DNA of 64,000 bases from contig NZ_CP110615.1 in the NCBI RefSeq assembly GCF_026153295.1, positions 682,001 through 746,000 of the forward strand, written 5' to 3'. Under the pieces are notes generated by a model. It was not told the origin of the DNA. It searched no databases and saw nothing but the letters and a program-made list of their open reading frames with translations. This stretch comes from Rhodococcus antarcticus. GTDB lineage: Bacteria; Actinomycetota; Actinomycetes; Mycobacteriales; Mycobacteriaceae. Below, piece by piece: positions 17,497 through 26,427 of the stretch. Made by a program: the position numbers and the translations under genes. Every line of letters starts with the position of its first letter. Position 1 is the first letter of the stretch.

Positions 17497-20400
17497 GTGC
17501 ACGAGGGTGGGGTCGCTCCGGCACGCGCCGCCGCCGGGACCACGGGCGCCGAGGTCGCGGCGGTCCTGGTCTGCCACGACGGCGACCGCTGGCTGCCCGA
17601 GGTCCTCGACTCCCTCGGCGCGCAGACCGCGGCACCCACCGTGCTCGTCGCCGTCGACACCGGGTCCACCGACACGACGGCCGCACTGCTCGCCGCCGCG
17701 CTCGACGCGGGACGTCTGTCCGCCGTCGTCACCCTCGCCCGGGGGGCCGGCTTCGGGGCGGCGGTGCGCGCGGGTCTCGGCCGTGCGGGCACCGAGCTCG
17801 GGGGGCGGCCCCGCTGGCTCTGGGTGCTGCACGACGACTCCGCGCCCGAGCCGCACTGCCTGGAGTCGCTGCTCGCGGCCGTGGACGTGTCACCGTCCGT
17901 GGGCGTGGTGGGCCCGCTGTGCCTGGACTGGGACGACCCCCGGGTGGTGGTGGAGGCGGGCTTGTCGACGGACGCGTCCGGCCAGCTGCAGACGGGCATC
18001 GGCACCGACGAGCTCGACGACGGGCAGTTCTTCCAGACCAGCGAGGTGCTCGCCGTCTCCTCGGCCGGGGCTCTGGTCGACGTGGGGACCTTCGACGCGC
18101 TGGACGGCTACGACGCCGCGCTGCCCCTGTTCGGCGACGACCTCGACTTCGGGTGGCGGGCGCAGCGCTCCGGCAAGGTGGTGCTGTGCGTGCCCTCGGC
18201 CCGGGTGCGGCACGTGCGGGCGGCGCGCCGGGGCCTGCGGGGTCTCGAGGCGCTCGGGGACTCGCTGGGCCGGACGCTGCCACCCGGTCGCGCGGGAGCC
18301 CGCCTCGCCGAGCGCGCGCACGGGCTGCGGACCTTCCTCGTCAACACCTCCGGCCCCTCCTACCGGCTGGGACTGCTCCGGCTGACCGTCCTGGCCGTGC
18401 TGCGGTCGATCGGGTTCCTGCTGCTGCGCAACCCGCGGGCTGCCCGCATCGAGCGCCAGGCCCTGCGCTGGGCGCTCGGCCCGGTCGCCGCCGTCGGCAC
18501 CGCCCGCGCCGTCCGGGCCGAGCTCTTCACCACTGGGGCGGGCACGGTGCGAGGGCTGCTGACCAGCCGCACCACGCGGGTGCGCAACCTCGTCCGTGGG
18601 GGCGTGGCCGGCCTCGCCCGCCGGCAGGTCCGGGCGGAGCTGGCGCTGGGTCGGCTGCCGGAGGGGGCCACCGCGCTGACCGCTGGCCCGACCCTCGTCC
18701 CGCTGGCGACCCCGACCCCGGTCCCGCCGGCGCTGCCCGTGGCGCCGACCCCGCCGGCGCTGCTCCCCGGTGACGACCCCGGCCCGGTGGTGGCGCCGGC
18801 CCGGCCGCGGCCCTCGCCCGGCCCCCGGGGCGGCGCGGCCCCGCCTCCGACGTCGACCGCGGCGGAGCCTGGTCCCGGACCGCAGGAGCCGCCCCCCGCC
18901 CTCGCTCCTGCCGTCGAACCGTCCCCCGTGGGTGGTGTCCCGGCCCGTCCGCGTCGGGCCGCGGTCGCGCCGCCGGCGGGTGCGGTGGCCCTCTCGCCCA
19001 CCCGGAGGACCGCTGGGCTGCGCCGCCCGGTCCGTCAGGTCACCGTGGCGGCCGCGCCCGAGGTGGCGGCCCCCGCGCTCGAGGGTGCACGCACCGCGCC
19101 GGCGGCCCTGGTCACCCCGCCCGCCGCCCCGCTGACCGCTGCCCTGGCCGCCCCCGACGCCGCCGTGGGGTCGCCGGTCCGGGCGCTGCGCCCCTCGCCG
19201 GTCTCCCGCGACCCGCTGGTGGCCGCTGCGCAGGCCAGGGCGGCGGCCGCGAGGACCGCGGCCCTCGACGCGGACCCGGGGAGCGTGGGTGACCGTGCCC
19301 TGGTCGTGGTCCGGGTCGGCGCACCACGGGTGCTGCGCCAGCTCGTGCTCTCACCACTGGTCCTCCTCCTCGTCGGGCTGACCCTGCTCTCGCTGGTCGT
19401 GCACCACGCTCGGCTGGGCCTCTCGGTCTCCGGTGGCGGCCTGCTGCCCGCCCCGGGTGGGCTCACCCCCCTGCTGAGCAGCTACGTCGCCGAGTGGCAC
19501 GCGGTCGCAGGGGGCACCGCCGCACCGGCACCCGTGCTGACGGGGGTGCTCGGGGTGCTCGGGGTGCTCGTGGGCGGGGCCGACCACGCCGTGGCCCTGC
19601 TCCTGCTGGCCGCGCTCCCGCTGGCGGGTGCCTCGGCGTACCTGGCCACGCGGTCGGTGGCCCTCCCGGCGGGGTGGCGGGCCGGGGTCGGTGCGGGGTG
19701 GGCGCTGCTGCCCGTCGGCGCGGCCGGTGTGGGCCAGGGGCGCCTGGACACCGTCCTCACCCAGGTCCTGCTGCCCCTGGTGCTCGCGGGAGTGTTCAGC
19801 GTCCTGCGCGGCGCTCCTGCCGGAGGGGCGGGCCGCGGCGGCTCGACGTGGCTGGCCACCGCGGCGTCGACGTCGCTCGCGCTGGCCGTGGTGGGCTCGG
19901 CCGCACCCGTGGTGCACCTGCTCGTGGTCGTCCTGGTGCTGGTGGGCTTCGTCGTGGTGCGACCAGCGCCGGGGCCGGGCACCGGGGTGCGGCGCGCCCT
20001 CGCCCTGTTCGCGGTGGTGCTGCTGCCGGTGGGCCTGCTCGTGCCGTGGCCCGCAGTGGTGCTCACCCACCCCTCGGTGCTGCTGCAGGGCGTCGGCTCT
20101 CCCGTGCCGGGTGCCGACGTGGGTCTGCTCGGCCTGGTGGGTCTCGGCGGCAGCGCGCCCGGGGTCGCGGGTGCGGCCGGGCTCCTCGTCGTGCTCGCGG
20201 CACTGCTGCTCGCTGTGCTGGCGCCGCAGCGCCGCATGGTCGGGGGCCTCGCGGTGGCGGTGCTCGGCGGCGCGACGGCCGTGGCCGTGGCCGGCCGCCG
20301 CAGCGTCCCGCTCGCGGGTGGTCCCGAGGTCCCGGGCTCGACCGGGCCGGCCCTGCTCCTCGCGGCGGCCGGCGTGCTGGTGGTGGTGGTGGTGGGCCTG

Positions 20401-21300
20401 CAGCAGCTGCACGTGCGGGGGCGGAGCGGGTCCGCACCCGCCCCCCTGCACCTCCCGCGGCGCGCGGGGGCCGCCCTCGCCGCCCTCGTGCTCGTGGTCC
20501 TGGCCGTGGGAACGGGGCTCACCGCGGCGGACGGTGTGGTCCGCGCGGGCCCGGCCGCGGCGCTGCCGGGCGGTCTGCGCGCGGAGCTGGAGGATGCGGG
20601 GGCGCTCGTGCTCAGCGTCGGTGGAGCGGAGGGGCCCGACCGGCTCGGCCCGGCGTCGCTGCCCGGCCTCGGCGACGACGATCTCGCCCCGGTGGCCGGG
20701 GTGCTGCGACGCACGGCGGGCTGGGCCGGCGACCTCACCGGCGGCGACACCGCTGCGGCATCGTCCGCGGTCGCCCAGGTAGCGGCGGCCGGGGTGGGCG
20801 CGGTCGTCCTGCCGCCCGGGGTGCCGGCGACCCAGCCCCTGCTGGACACGGGCCTGGTCAGCGACGCGGGCTCCACCACCGACGGCCGCGCCGTGCTGCG
20901 CGTGGAGCTCGCCACGGGCGGGGCGCAGCTGCTCGAGACCGCGCTCGCGACGGCCGCCCGCACCGGTGGCGACCCACCGACGGCCGCCGGCAGCGAGGGG
21001 ATCACGGCGGTGCCCGGCGGCCCTCCCGACCTCGGTGTCCGGGTCTCCGGTGGTGCGGACGGGCGGCTGCTCGTGCTGGCCGCCGAGGACGAGCCCGGCT
21101 GGCAGGTGACGGTGGACGGGCAGGCGGTGGCCGTCGCGCGCGCCTACGGCCACCTGGTGGGAGTGGCGCTGCCCGGGCCGGCCAGCGAGGTGGTCGTCAC
21201 CCGCTCGACGGTGCTGCGCAGCCTGCTGCTGCTGGGACAGGGCGCCGTGCTGCTGTTCACGCTGTTCGTCGCGGTCCCGCCCCGGCGCCGGGAGGACTGA
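17497..21300 (+). CDS. Giant GT2 glycosyltransferase fused to a polytopic membrane region
   Basis: 1267 residues. Residues ~18-290 are a family 2 glycosyltransferase: AAVLVCHDGDRWLPEVLDSL, VDTGSTDTTAALL, WVLHDDSAPEP (DxD-like) and FGDDLDFGWRAQ. Residues ~388-600 are a low-complexity Pro/Ala/Val linker. Residues ~615-1240 contain about a dozen hydrophobic helices and at least one large extracytoplasmic section (~1020-1220). The layout suggests a membrane-anchored sugar transferase with an export or acceptor-handling half, acting on an envelope polysaccharide; substrate unknown. Homologues of this size next to whiB2 are widespread in actinobacteria. GTG 17497 has GGGAGG about 4 nt upstream; TAGGGT near 17438 may be its -10. 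Confidence 0.8.
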   Translation: MHEGGVAPARAAAGTTGAEVAAVLVCHDGDRWLPEVLDSLGAQTAAPTVLVAVDTGSTDTTAALLAAALDAGRLSAVVTLARGAGFGAAVRAGLGRAGTELGGRPRWLWVLHDDSAPEPHCLESLLAAVDVSPSVGVVGPLCLDWDDPRVVVEAGLSTDASGQLQTGIGTDELDDGQFFQTSEVLAVSSAGALVDVGTFDALDGYDAALPLFGDDLDFGWRAQRSGKVVLCVPSARVRHVRAARRGLRGLEALGDSLGRTLPPGRAGARLAERAHGLRTFLVNTSGPSYRLGLLRLTVLAVLRSIGFLLLRNPRAARIERQALRWALGPVAAVGTARAVRAELFTTGAGTVRGLLTSRTTRVRNLVRGGVAGLARRQVRAELALGRLPEGATALTAGPTLVPLATPTPVPPALPVAPTPPALLPGDDPGPVVAPARPRPSPGPRGGAAPPPTSTAAEPGPGPQEPPPALAPAVEPSPVGGVPARPRRAAVAPPAGAVALSPTRRTAGLRRPVRQVTVAAAPEVAAPALEGARTAPAALVTPPAAPLTAALAAPDAAVGSPVRALRPSPVSRDPLVAAAQARAAAARTAALDADPGSVGDRALVVVRVGAPRVLRQLVLSPLVLLLVGLTLLSLVVHHARLGLSVSGGGLLPAPGGLTPLLSSYVAEWHAVAGGTAAPAPVLTGVLGVLGVLVGGADHAVALLLLAALPLAGASAYLATRSVALPAGWRAGVGAGWALLPVGAAGVGQGRLDTVLTQVLLPLVLAGVFSVLRGAPAGGAGRGGSTWLATAASTSLALAVVGSAAPVVHLLVVVLVLVGFVVVRPAPGPGTGVRRALALFAVVLLPVGLLVPWPAVVLTHPSVLLQGVGSPVPGADVGLLGLVGLGGSAPGVAGAAGLLVVLAALLLAVLAPQRRMVGGLAVAVLGGATAVAVAGRRSVPLAGGPEVPGSTGPALLLAAAGVLVVVVVGLQQLHVRGRSGSAPAPLHLPRRAGAALAALVLVVLAVGTGLTAADGVVRAGPAAALPGGLRAELEDAGALVLSVGGAEGPDRLGPASLPGLGDDDLAPVAGVLRRTAGWAGDLTGGDTAAASSAVAQVAAAGVGAVVLPPGVPATQPLLDTGLVSDAGSTTDGRAVLRVELATGGAQLLETALATAARTGGDPPTAAGSEGITAVPGGPPDLGVRVSGGADGRLLVLAAEDEPGWQVTVDGQAVAVARAYGHLVGVALPGPASEVVVTRSTVLRSLLLLGQGAVLLFTLFVAVPPRRRED

Positions 21301-21319
21301 CGGCCCGGACCTCGGCCGG

Positions 21320-21853
21320 TCAGGAGCGCTCGGGGTCCTCGGGGGTCACCTCGGGCGGCCCGTCGTCGGGGTCCACCTCGTCCACGTCCACCCCCAGGAA
21401 GGTGGCCACCTGCTCCACCAGGACCTCGTGCAGCAGCACGCCCAGCTCCTCGGGCTCGCCGGCCCGCAGCTCCAGGGGCCTGCGGAACAGCACGATGCGG
21501 GCCCGGGTGGCGCCCCCCCTGGCGTCCACCCCGGCCGGGACCAGCCGGGACAGCTGCACCGCCCCCTCTGCGACCACCTCCGCCGGCCACACCACCGCGT
21601 CCGGATCGGCCAGGTCGCCCGCCCGCACCGGTGGCACGTCGTCGACGGCCACGTCGAGGGTGACCAGCCGGTCGTGCCAGCGCTGGTCGATGGGGGCCAG
21701 CGCGTCCAGCACCAGCCGGTCGAAGCGCTCGGCCCGGCTGCGCCAGGCCGGAACCGTGCGGGGGAGGACCTCGCCCCGCGGTCCCCGGCCGCGGAGCGCG
21801 GCCCGGCGGGCCGCTCGTCGGGCGGAGGGGCGGTCGGCGGCACGGTCGGGCAC
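21320..21853 (-). CDS. Metallopeptidase-family (zincin-like) protein, Rv3259 type
   Basis: 177 residues: a basic N-terminus (RGPRGEVLPRTVPAWRSRAERFD), then ALAPIDQRWHDRLVTLDVAVDDVP, RARIVLFRRPLELRA and LGVLLHEVLVEQVATFLGVD. This is the small actinobacterial zincin-like family found between whiB2 and DUF3499 genes. The canonical HExxH is replaced by H-E-V-L-V-E-Q, so the second His is missing and zinc hydrolysis is doubtful. GTG 21853 is preferred because TACCGT lies exactly 8 nt upstream and the family's conserved N-terminus follows; GTG 21889 is an alternative. It is divergent from DUF3499. Confidence 0.7.
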   Translation of the reverse strand: MPDRAADRPSARRAARRAALRGRGPRGEVLPRTVPAWRSRAERFDRLVLDALAPIDQRWHDRLVTLDVAVDDVPPVRAGDLADPDAVVWPAEVVAEGAVQLSRLVPAGVDARGGATRARIVLFRRPLELRAGEPEELGVLLHEVLVEQVATFLGVDVDEVDPDDGPPEVTPEDPERS

Positions 21854-21943
21854 GGGATCCGACGGTACGGCGTGCGGGGCGGCACCCACCCGGCGGCGGT
21901 GCTGCGACGGCGCGTCGCGGTGGGTGGCCCGGCGTGTCGGGGC

Positions 21944-21992
21944 TAGTGTCTCGCCCGTGACGACCGAGTCGGGGGTGGTAGCGCGGTGGTGA
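21944..21992 (+). promoter_or_regulatory. Leaderless 11-codon upstream ORF ahead of the DUF3499 gene
   Basis: A -10-like TAGTGT (21944-21949) is followed after 7 nt by GTG 21957, which opens a reading frame V-T-T-E-S-G-V-V-A-R-W ending in TGA 21990-21992. Its stop overlaps a possible GTG start of the next gene at 21989 (GTGA). The arrangement fits a leaderless leader peptide coupled to the downstream gene. Confidence 0.4.
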
Positions 21993-22342
21993 CGACCCAG
22001 CGACGCTGCTCGCGCGCGGCCTGCTCGAACCAGGCCGTCGCGACCCTGACCTACGTCTACTCGGACTCGACGGCCGTCGTCGGTCCGCTCGCCACCAGCG
22101 CCGAGCCGCACTCCTACGACCTGTGCGAGGTCCACGCCGTGCGCCTGACCGTGCCCCGGGGGTGGGAGGTCGTCCGCCACGAGGGCGGCTTCGGTCCCCT
22201 GGACACCAGCGACGACGACCTGACGGCCCTGGCCGAGGCGGTCCGCGAGGCCGGTCGGGGTGATCGCGCTCCGGAGCCGGAGCGTCCGGGGTCCACCGGT
22301 CGCCGGGGCCACCTGAGGGTGCTGCCGGACCCGCAGGACTGA
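21986..22342 (+). CDS. DUF3499 family protein
   Basis: 118 residues (or 117 from GTG 21989). The conserved core RRCSRAACSNQAVATLTYVY, then PLATSAEPHSYDLCEVHAVRLTVPRGWEV, has four cysteine/histidine pairs (C-x4-C near the N-terminus, C-x-x-H later) that look like a zinc-ribbon-like site. The family is actinobacterial, always near phosphomannomutase and whiB2 (Rv3258c in M. tuberculosis). Function unknown. A G-rich weak Shine-Dalgarno lies upstream, and the start overlaps the stop of a short leaderless ORF. Confidence 0.88.
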   Translation: MVTTQRRCSRAACSNQAVATLTYVYSDSTAVVGPLATSAEPHSYDLCEVHAVRLTVPRGWEVVRHEGGFGPLDTSDDDLTALAEAVREAGRGDRAPEPERPGSTGRRGHLRVLPDPQD

Positions 22343-22402
22343 CCTGCCGCCCGGGTGCGCCGTGGTCCGGGCGTCGGCCCCGGCCCCGACTACGCTGCGC
22401 AC

Positions 22403-23797
22403 GTGACTGCTGACGGAGCCCCCACGCCCACCCCGCGGGCCGAGCTCGTGCCCGCCGTCATCAAGGCCTACGACGTGCGCGGCCTGGTCGGGGTGCAGAT
22501 CGACGAGGCCTTCGTGCGCGACGTCGGTGCGTCGTTCGCCCGGCTGGTCCGCCCGGACGCCACGCGCGTGGTGGTCGGCCACGACATGCGGGACTCCTCG
22601 CCGTCGCTGAGCGCGGCCTTCGCCGACGGCGTGGTCTCCCAGGGCGTGGACGTCGTGCTCGTCGGCCTCGCGTCCACCGACGAGCTGTACTTCGCCTCCG
22701 GCCGGCTGGACTGCCCCGGCGCCATGTTCACCGCCAGCCACAACCCGGCCTCCTACAACGGCATCAAGCTCTGCCGGGCCGGGGCCAAGCCCGTCGGGCA
22801 GGACTCCGGGCTGGCCACCATCAGCGCGGAGATGGTCGCCGGCATCCCCGACTTCATCGGCCCGGCCGGCACCGTGAGCGAGCTCGACGTGCTCGCCGAC
22901 TACGCCTCGTTCCTCCGGGGCCTCGTCGACCTGTCCGGTCTGCGTCCGCTCACGGTGGCGGTCGACGCGGGCAACGGGATGGGCGGGCACACCGTGCCCG
23001 CGGTGCTCGGCCCGCTGCCGCTGACGGTGCGCCCGCTGTTCTTCGCCCTCGACGGCAGCTTCCCCAACCACGAGGCCAACCCGCTGGACCCCAAGAACCT
23101 GGTGGACCTGCAGGAGCTGATCCGCTCCGCGGACGGCGCCGTGGACATCGGGCTGGCCTTCGACGGGGACGCCGACCGCTGCTTCGTCGTCGACGAGCGG
23201 GGCGAGGCGGTCTCCCCGTCCGCCATCACGGCGCTGGTGGCCGCCCGGGAGCTGGGCAAGCACCCGGGTGCGCGGATCATCCACAACCTGATCACCTCCC
23301 ACACCGTGCCCGAGCTCGTCACCGAGCTCGGCGGCACGCCGGTCCGCACCCGCGTCGGGCACTCCTTCATCAAGGCCGAGATGGCCACGACGGGGGCGGT
23401 GTTCGGGGGCGAGCACTCCGCGCACTACTACTTCCGGGACTTCTGGGGGGCCGACTCGGGAATGCTCGCGGCGCTGCACGTGCTGGCCGCGCTGGGCGAG
23501 CAGGACCGGCCGCTGTCCCAGCTGGTGGCGGAGTACTCCCGCTACGCCGCCTCGGGCGAGATCAACTCCACCGTGGCCGACGCGGCCGACCGCACCGCCG
23601 CCGTCCGCGCGGCCTTCGCGGAGCGGGCCACCTCGGTGGACACCATGGACGGGCTCACCGTGGAGCTGGGCGCAGGCGCGTGGTTCAACCTGCGCTCCTC
23701 CAACACCGAGCCCCTCCTGCGGCTGAACGTGGAGGCCGTCGACGCCGCCGCGGTCGCCGCCCTGGTCGACGAGGTCCTGGCCGTCGTCCGCGGCTGA
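22403..23797 (+). CDS. manB: Phosphomannomutase/phosphoglucomutase
   Basis: 464 residues interconverting hexose-6-phosphate and hexose-1-phosphate, here most likely mannose. Seen: KAYDVRGLVG at the N-terminus, the phosphoserine loop MFTASHNPASYNGIK, the Mg loop AFDGDADRCFVVD, the sugar loop FGGEHSAHYYFRDF and the phosphate-binding loop RSSNTEPLLRLNVE. All four domains are intact. The position matches M. tuberculosis Rv3257c (pmmA, also called manB). GTG start; TACGCT (22391-22396) is 6 nt upstream and no Shine-Dalgarno is present, so the mRNA is probably leaderless. It feeds the guanylyltransferase at 11007. Confidence 0.92.
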   Translation: MTADGAPTPTPRAELVPAVIKAYDVRGLVGVQIDEAFVRDVGASFARLVRPDATRVVVGHDMRDSSPSLSAAFADGVVSQGVDVVLVGLASTDELYFASGRLDCPGAMFTASHNPASYNGIKLCRAGAKPVGQDSGLATISAEMVAGIPDFIGPAGTVSELDVLADYASFLRGLVDLSGLRPLTVAVDAGNGMGGHTVPAVLGPLPLTVRPLFFALDGSFPNHEANPLDPKNLVDLQELIRSADGAVDIGLAFDGDADRCFVVDERGEAVSPSAITALVAARELGKHPGARIIHNLITSHTVPELVTELGGTPVRTRVGHSFIKAEMATTGAVFGGEHSAHYYFRDFWGADSGMLAALHVLAALGEQDRPLSQLVAEYSRYAASGEINSTVADAADRTAAVRAAFAERATSVDTMDGLTVELGAGAWFNLRSSNTEPLLRLNVEAVDAAAVAALVDEVLAVVRG

Positions 23798-23862
23798 CCC
23801 CAGCCCGATCCCCGGCCGGGCCCGCCCGCCACCCCCACCACCACCACCCGGAAGGAACCACC

Positions 23863-24087
23863 GTGGCCGTCGTCCTCGACCCCCAGCTCCTGGAGATCCT
23901 CGCGTGCCCGTGCGACGAGCACGCCCCGCTGCGCCTCGGGACCCCGTCCGACCCCACGGCCGACGCGCTGACGTGCACCAGCTGCGGGCGCAGCTTCCCC
24001 GTGGTCGACGGCATCCCGGTGCTGCTGCTGGACGACGCCTTCCGCGAGCCCACCGCACCGGCACCCGAGGGCTCCGGGGCACCGTGA
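23863..24087 (+). CDS. Trm112-like zinc-ribbon protein
   Basis: 74 residues with LLEILACPCDEHAPL near the start and LTCTSCGRSFPVVDGIPVLL in the middle: two Cys pairs of a Trm112/UPF0434 zinc-ribbon (one pair C-x-C rather than C-x-x-C). Trm112 in eukaryotes activates methyltransferases; bacterial roles are mostly unknown. GGAAGGAACCACC precedes the GTG. The stop overlaps the next gene by GTGA, tying it to the SIS-domain protein and manA. A CCA-repeat tract lies just upstream (~23833-23850). Confidence 0.85.
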   Translation: MAVVLDPQLLEILACPCDEHAPLRLGTPSDPTADALTCTSCGRSFPVVDGIPVLLLDDAFREPTAPAPEGSGAP

Positions 24088-25145
24088 GCACACGCACCAC
24101 CGGCACCATCAAGCTCGAGGACGGCGCGGCGCTGCTCGCCGCGGACGCCCACGGGCTGCTCCGTGGTGCCGCGCAGGCGGGTGCTCTCGTGCGGGCCGCC
24201 GCGTCCGAGCAGGCCGAGGGCGTGCTGTCCCCGCTGAGGGGGATGAGCCCGCGCAGCGTCGTCCTCGTCGCCGGCCACGGACCTGCGCGGCACGCGGCGG
24301 CGCTGCTCGCGCAGCTCGGCACGGCCGGGGCGGGCGTGCCGGTGGTGCGCGCCGGGCTGGTGCCGCGCTGGGTCGGTCCGCTCGACGTCGTGGTCGTGCT
24401 CGCCGACGACCCCGGGGACCTGGAGCTCGCCGCGACCGTGGCGCGGGCGGGTGGACGTGGCAGCGAGGTGGTCCTGGTCGCGCCCGCCGAGGGTCCGCTG
24501 GCCGTGGCCGGAGGGGGGCGCGCGCTGCGGATGCCGCCCCGGGTGCAGGGCCCGGACGCCACCGCGCTGCTGCGGTTCGTGGCCTCGGGGCTCGCCGTGC
24601 TCGACGAGCTGGACGTGCTGGGCGCGCCGGTGGACCTGGCGTCCCTGGCCGACGTGCTCGACGCCGAGGCGGCCCGCGACCACCCCGACCGGGAGCTGTT
24701 CGCCAGTCCCGCGAAGGCGCTAGCGGCCCGGTGGAGCGGGCGGGAGGTGGTGCTGGCGGGGGCCGGGCCGGCCACCACGCTGCTCGCCGAGCACGCCGGC
24801 GCCTGCCTGCTGCGGCACGCCGGGGTGTCGGCCGTGGCCGCCGAGCTGGCCGACGTGCTGGTCGCCGGGGGACGGCTGGACCGCTCCGCCGGCTCCGGCG
24901 TCGACCCCCTGTTCCACGACCCCGAGATCGACGGACCGCTGGAGCAGGACCCGGTCCGGGTGGTGGTGCTGGCCACCGAGGACGAGCGCGTGGCCGCCTC
25001 CCTGCGCCTGCGGGCGCTGCGCGAGACGGAGCTCCTGACGGCGGTGGAGCCGGGCACGCCGCCTCCGGGTGGCACCCTGGGCGAGCTGCTCGTGCTCGCC
25101 GCGCGGGTGGAGATCGCGGCGGTCTACCTGGGGCTGCGCCCGTGA
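24084..25145 (+). CDS. SIS-domain, phosphoglucose/phosphomannose isomerase-like protein (TobH/Rv3256c family)
   Basis: 353 residues. The first half has a SIS-like Rossmann fold with VVLVAGHGPARHAAALLAQL and [35 protein letters not shown]. The second half (RFVASGLAVLDELDVLG through ELLVLAARVEIAAVYLGL) resembles the C-terminal domain of bifunctional phosphoglucose/phosphomannose isomerases. Active-site residues of that family are not obvious. It always sits between phosphomannomutase and manA in this lineage, suggesting a regulatory or isomerase role in mannose metabolism. Coupled upstream to Trm112 by a GTGA overlap; manA starts 37 bp downstream. Confidence 0.78.
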   Translation: MSTRTTGTIKLEDGAALLAADAHGLLRGAAQAGALVRAAASEQAEGVLSPLRGMSPRSVVLVAGHGPARHAAALLAQLGTAGAGVPVVRAGLVPRWVGPLDVVVVLADDPGDLELAATVARAGGRGSEVVLVAPAEGPLAVAGGGRALRMPPRVQGPDATALLRFVASGLAVLDELDVLGAPVDLASLADVLDAEAARDHPDRELFASPAKALAARWSGREVVLAGAGPATTLLAEHAGACLLRHAGVSAVAAELADVLVAGGRLDRSAGSGVDPLFHDPEIDGPLEQDPVRVVVLATEDERVAASLRLRALRETELLTAVEPGTPPPGGTLGELLVLAARVEIAAVYLGLRP

Positions 25146-25182
25146 CAGGTGCCACCACCGCCAGGACGAGGGGAGCCTCGAC

Positions 25183-26397
25183 GTGCAGCTGATGACGGGG
25201 GCGGTCCGCACCTACGCGTGGGGTTCGCGCACCGCGATCGCCGAGCTGTGCGGGCGACCGGTGCCCGCCCCGCACCCGGAGGCGGAGCTCTGGATGGGGG
25301 CGCACCCGGCCGATCCGGCGCTGGTGCACGGCCCGGACGGTGCTCGCTCGCTGCTGGAGGTGCTGCGGGCCGAGCCCGTGGCGGAGCTGGGTGAGCGCAG
25401 CCGGGCCGCGTTCGGCGACCGGCTGCCGTTCCTGCTCAAGGTGCTGGCCGCCGACGAGCCGCTCTCGCTGCAGGCCCACCCCTCGGCCCTGCAGGCGGAG
25501 CAGGGCTTCGCCGACGAGCAGCGCCGCGGGATCCCCCTGGACTCCCCGGTACGCAACTACCGCGACGCCAGCCACAAGCCGGAGCTCCTCTGCGCCCTCA
25601 CCCGCTTCGACGCCCTGGCCGGGTTCCGCGAGGTGTCCCGCACCGTTGAGCTGCTCGCAGCCCTGGACGGCCCGGAGCTCGCGCCCTACACGGCGCTGCT
25701 CTCCGGCCAGCCCGACGCCGGGGGCCTGCGGGCGCTGTTCACCACGTGGATCACGCTGCCGCGCCCCTCGTTGGACGTGCTCCTGCCGGCCGTGCTCGAT
25801 GCGTGCGTCGACCACGTGCGCGGGCTCGGACCCTTTGCGGCGGAGGCGCGGACCATCCTGGAGCTGGGGGAGTCCTACCCGGGGGACGCGGGCGTGCTGG
25901 CCGCGCTGCTGCTGAACCGGATGACGTTGCAGCCCGGCGAGGCGATCTACCTGCCCGCCGGGAACCTGCACACCTACCTCGACGGCGTGGGGGTGGAGAT
26001 CATGGCGAACTCCGACAACGTGCTGCGGGGTGGGCTCACCCCCAAGCACGTGGACGTGGCCGAGCTGCTGCGGGTGCTCGACTTCGCCGCGGGGGACGTG
26101 CCCGTCTCGAGCGGCACCACCGACGGGGGCCCCGAGCACACCTACCCGGCGCCGGCGGCCGAGTTCCGCCTCTCGCGGGTCGACCTGGTGGCCGGCGCGG
26201 CGGCCGTGCTCTCCCACGACGGGCCGCAGGTGCTGCTGTGCACGGCCGGGGGGGCCGAGCTCGCCGCCGACGGGGCGGTGCTGGCGCTGCCCCGGGGCTC
26301 GGCGGTGTGGGTGCCGGCGGCGGACGGGCCGGTGACCGTGCGCGCCGGTCGCGACGGGGCCCAGGTCTTCCGCGCCCGGGACGGCCTGGAGCGCTGA
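25183..26397 (+). CDS. manA: Mannose-6-phosphate isomerase, type I
   Basis: 404 residues converting fructose-6-phosphate to mannose-6-phosphate. Zinc and substrate motifs are present: RTYAWGSRTAI at the start, PFLLKVLAADEPLSLQAHPS (Gln/His ligands), RDASHKPELLCAL (Glu ligand) and the signature LPAGNLHTYLDGVGVEIMAN through SDNVLRGGLTPKHVD. GAGGGGAG precedes the GTG. Third gene of the mannose cluster; with pmm and the guanylyltransferase it supplies GDP-mannose for lipomannan-type glycolipids and mannosylation. Converges with the aldo/keto reductase across a 14-bp palindrome at 26411-26424. Confidence 0.92.
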   Translation: MQLMTGAVRTYAWGSRTAIAELCGRPVPAPHPEAELWMGAHPADPALVHGPDGARSLLEVLRAEPVAELGERSRAAFGDRLPFLLKVLAADEPLSLQAHPSALQAEQGFADEQRRGIPLDSPVRNYRDASHKPELLCALTRFDALAGFREVSRTVELLAALDGPELAPYTALLSGQPDAGGLRALFTTWITLPRPSLDVLLPAVLDACVDHVRGLGPFAAEARTILELGESYPGDAGVLAALLLNRMTLQPGEAIYLPAGNLHTYLDGVGVEIMANSDNVLRGGLTPKHVDVAELLRVLDFAAGDVPVSSGTTDGGPEHTYPAPAAEFRLSRVDLVAGAAAVLSHDGPQVLLCTAGGAELAADGAVLALPRGSAVWVPAADGPVTVRAGRDGAQVFRARDGLER

Positions 26398-26427
26398 GCC
26401 GCCCGCCCCCGGCGCCGCGGCGCCCGT

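Noticed and set aside
20380-20396. GTG-rich trinucleotide run in the GT2 gene as a contingency locus
   Set aside because: Encodes a Val-rich membrane helix; runs of this kind are expected in GC-rich hydrophobic coding sequence.
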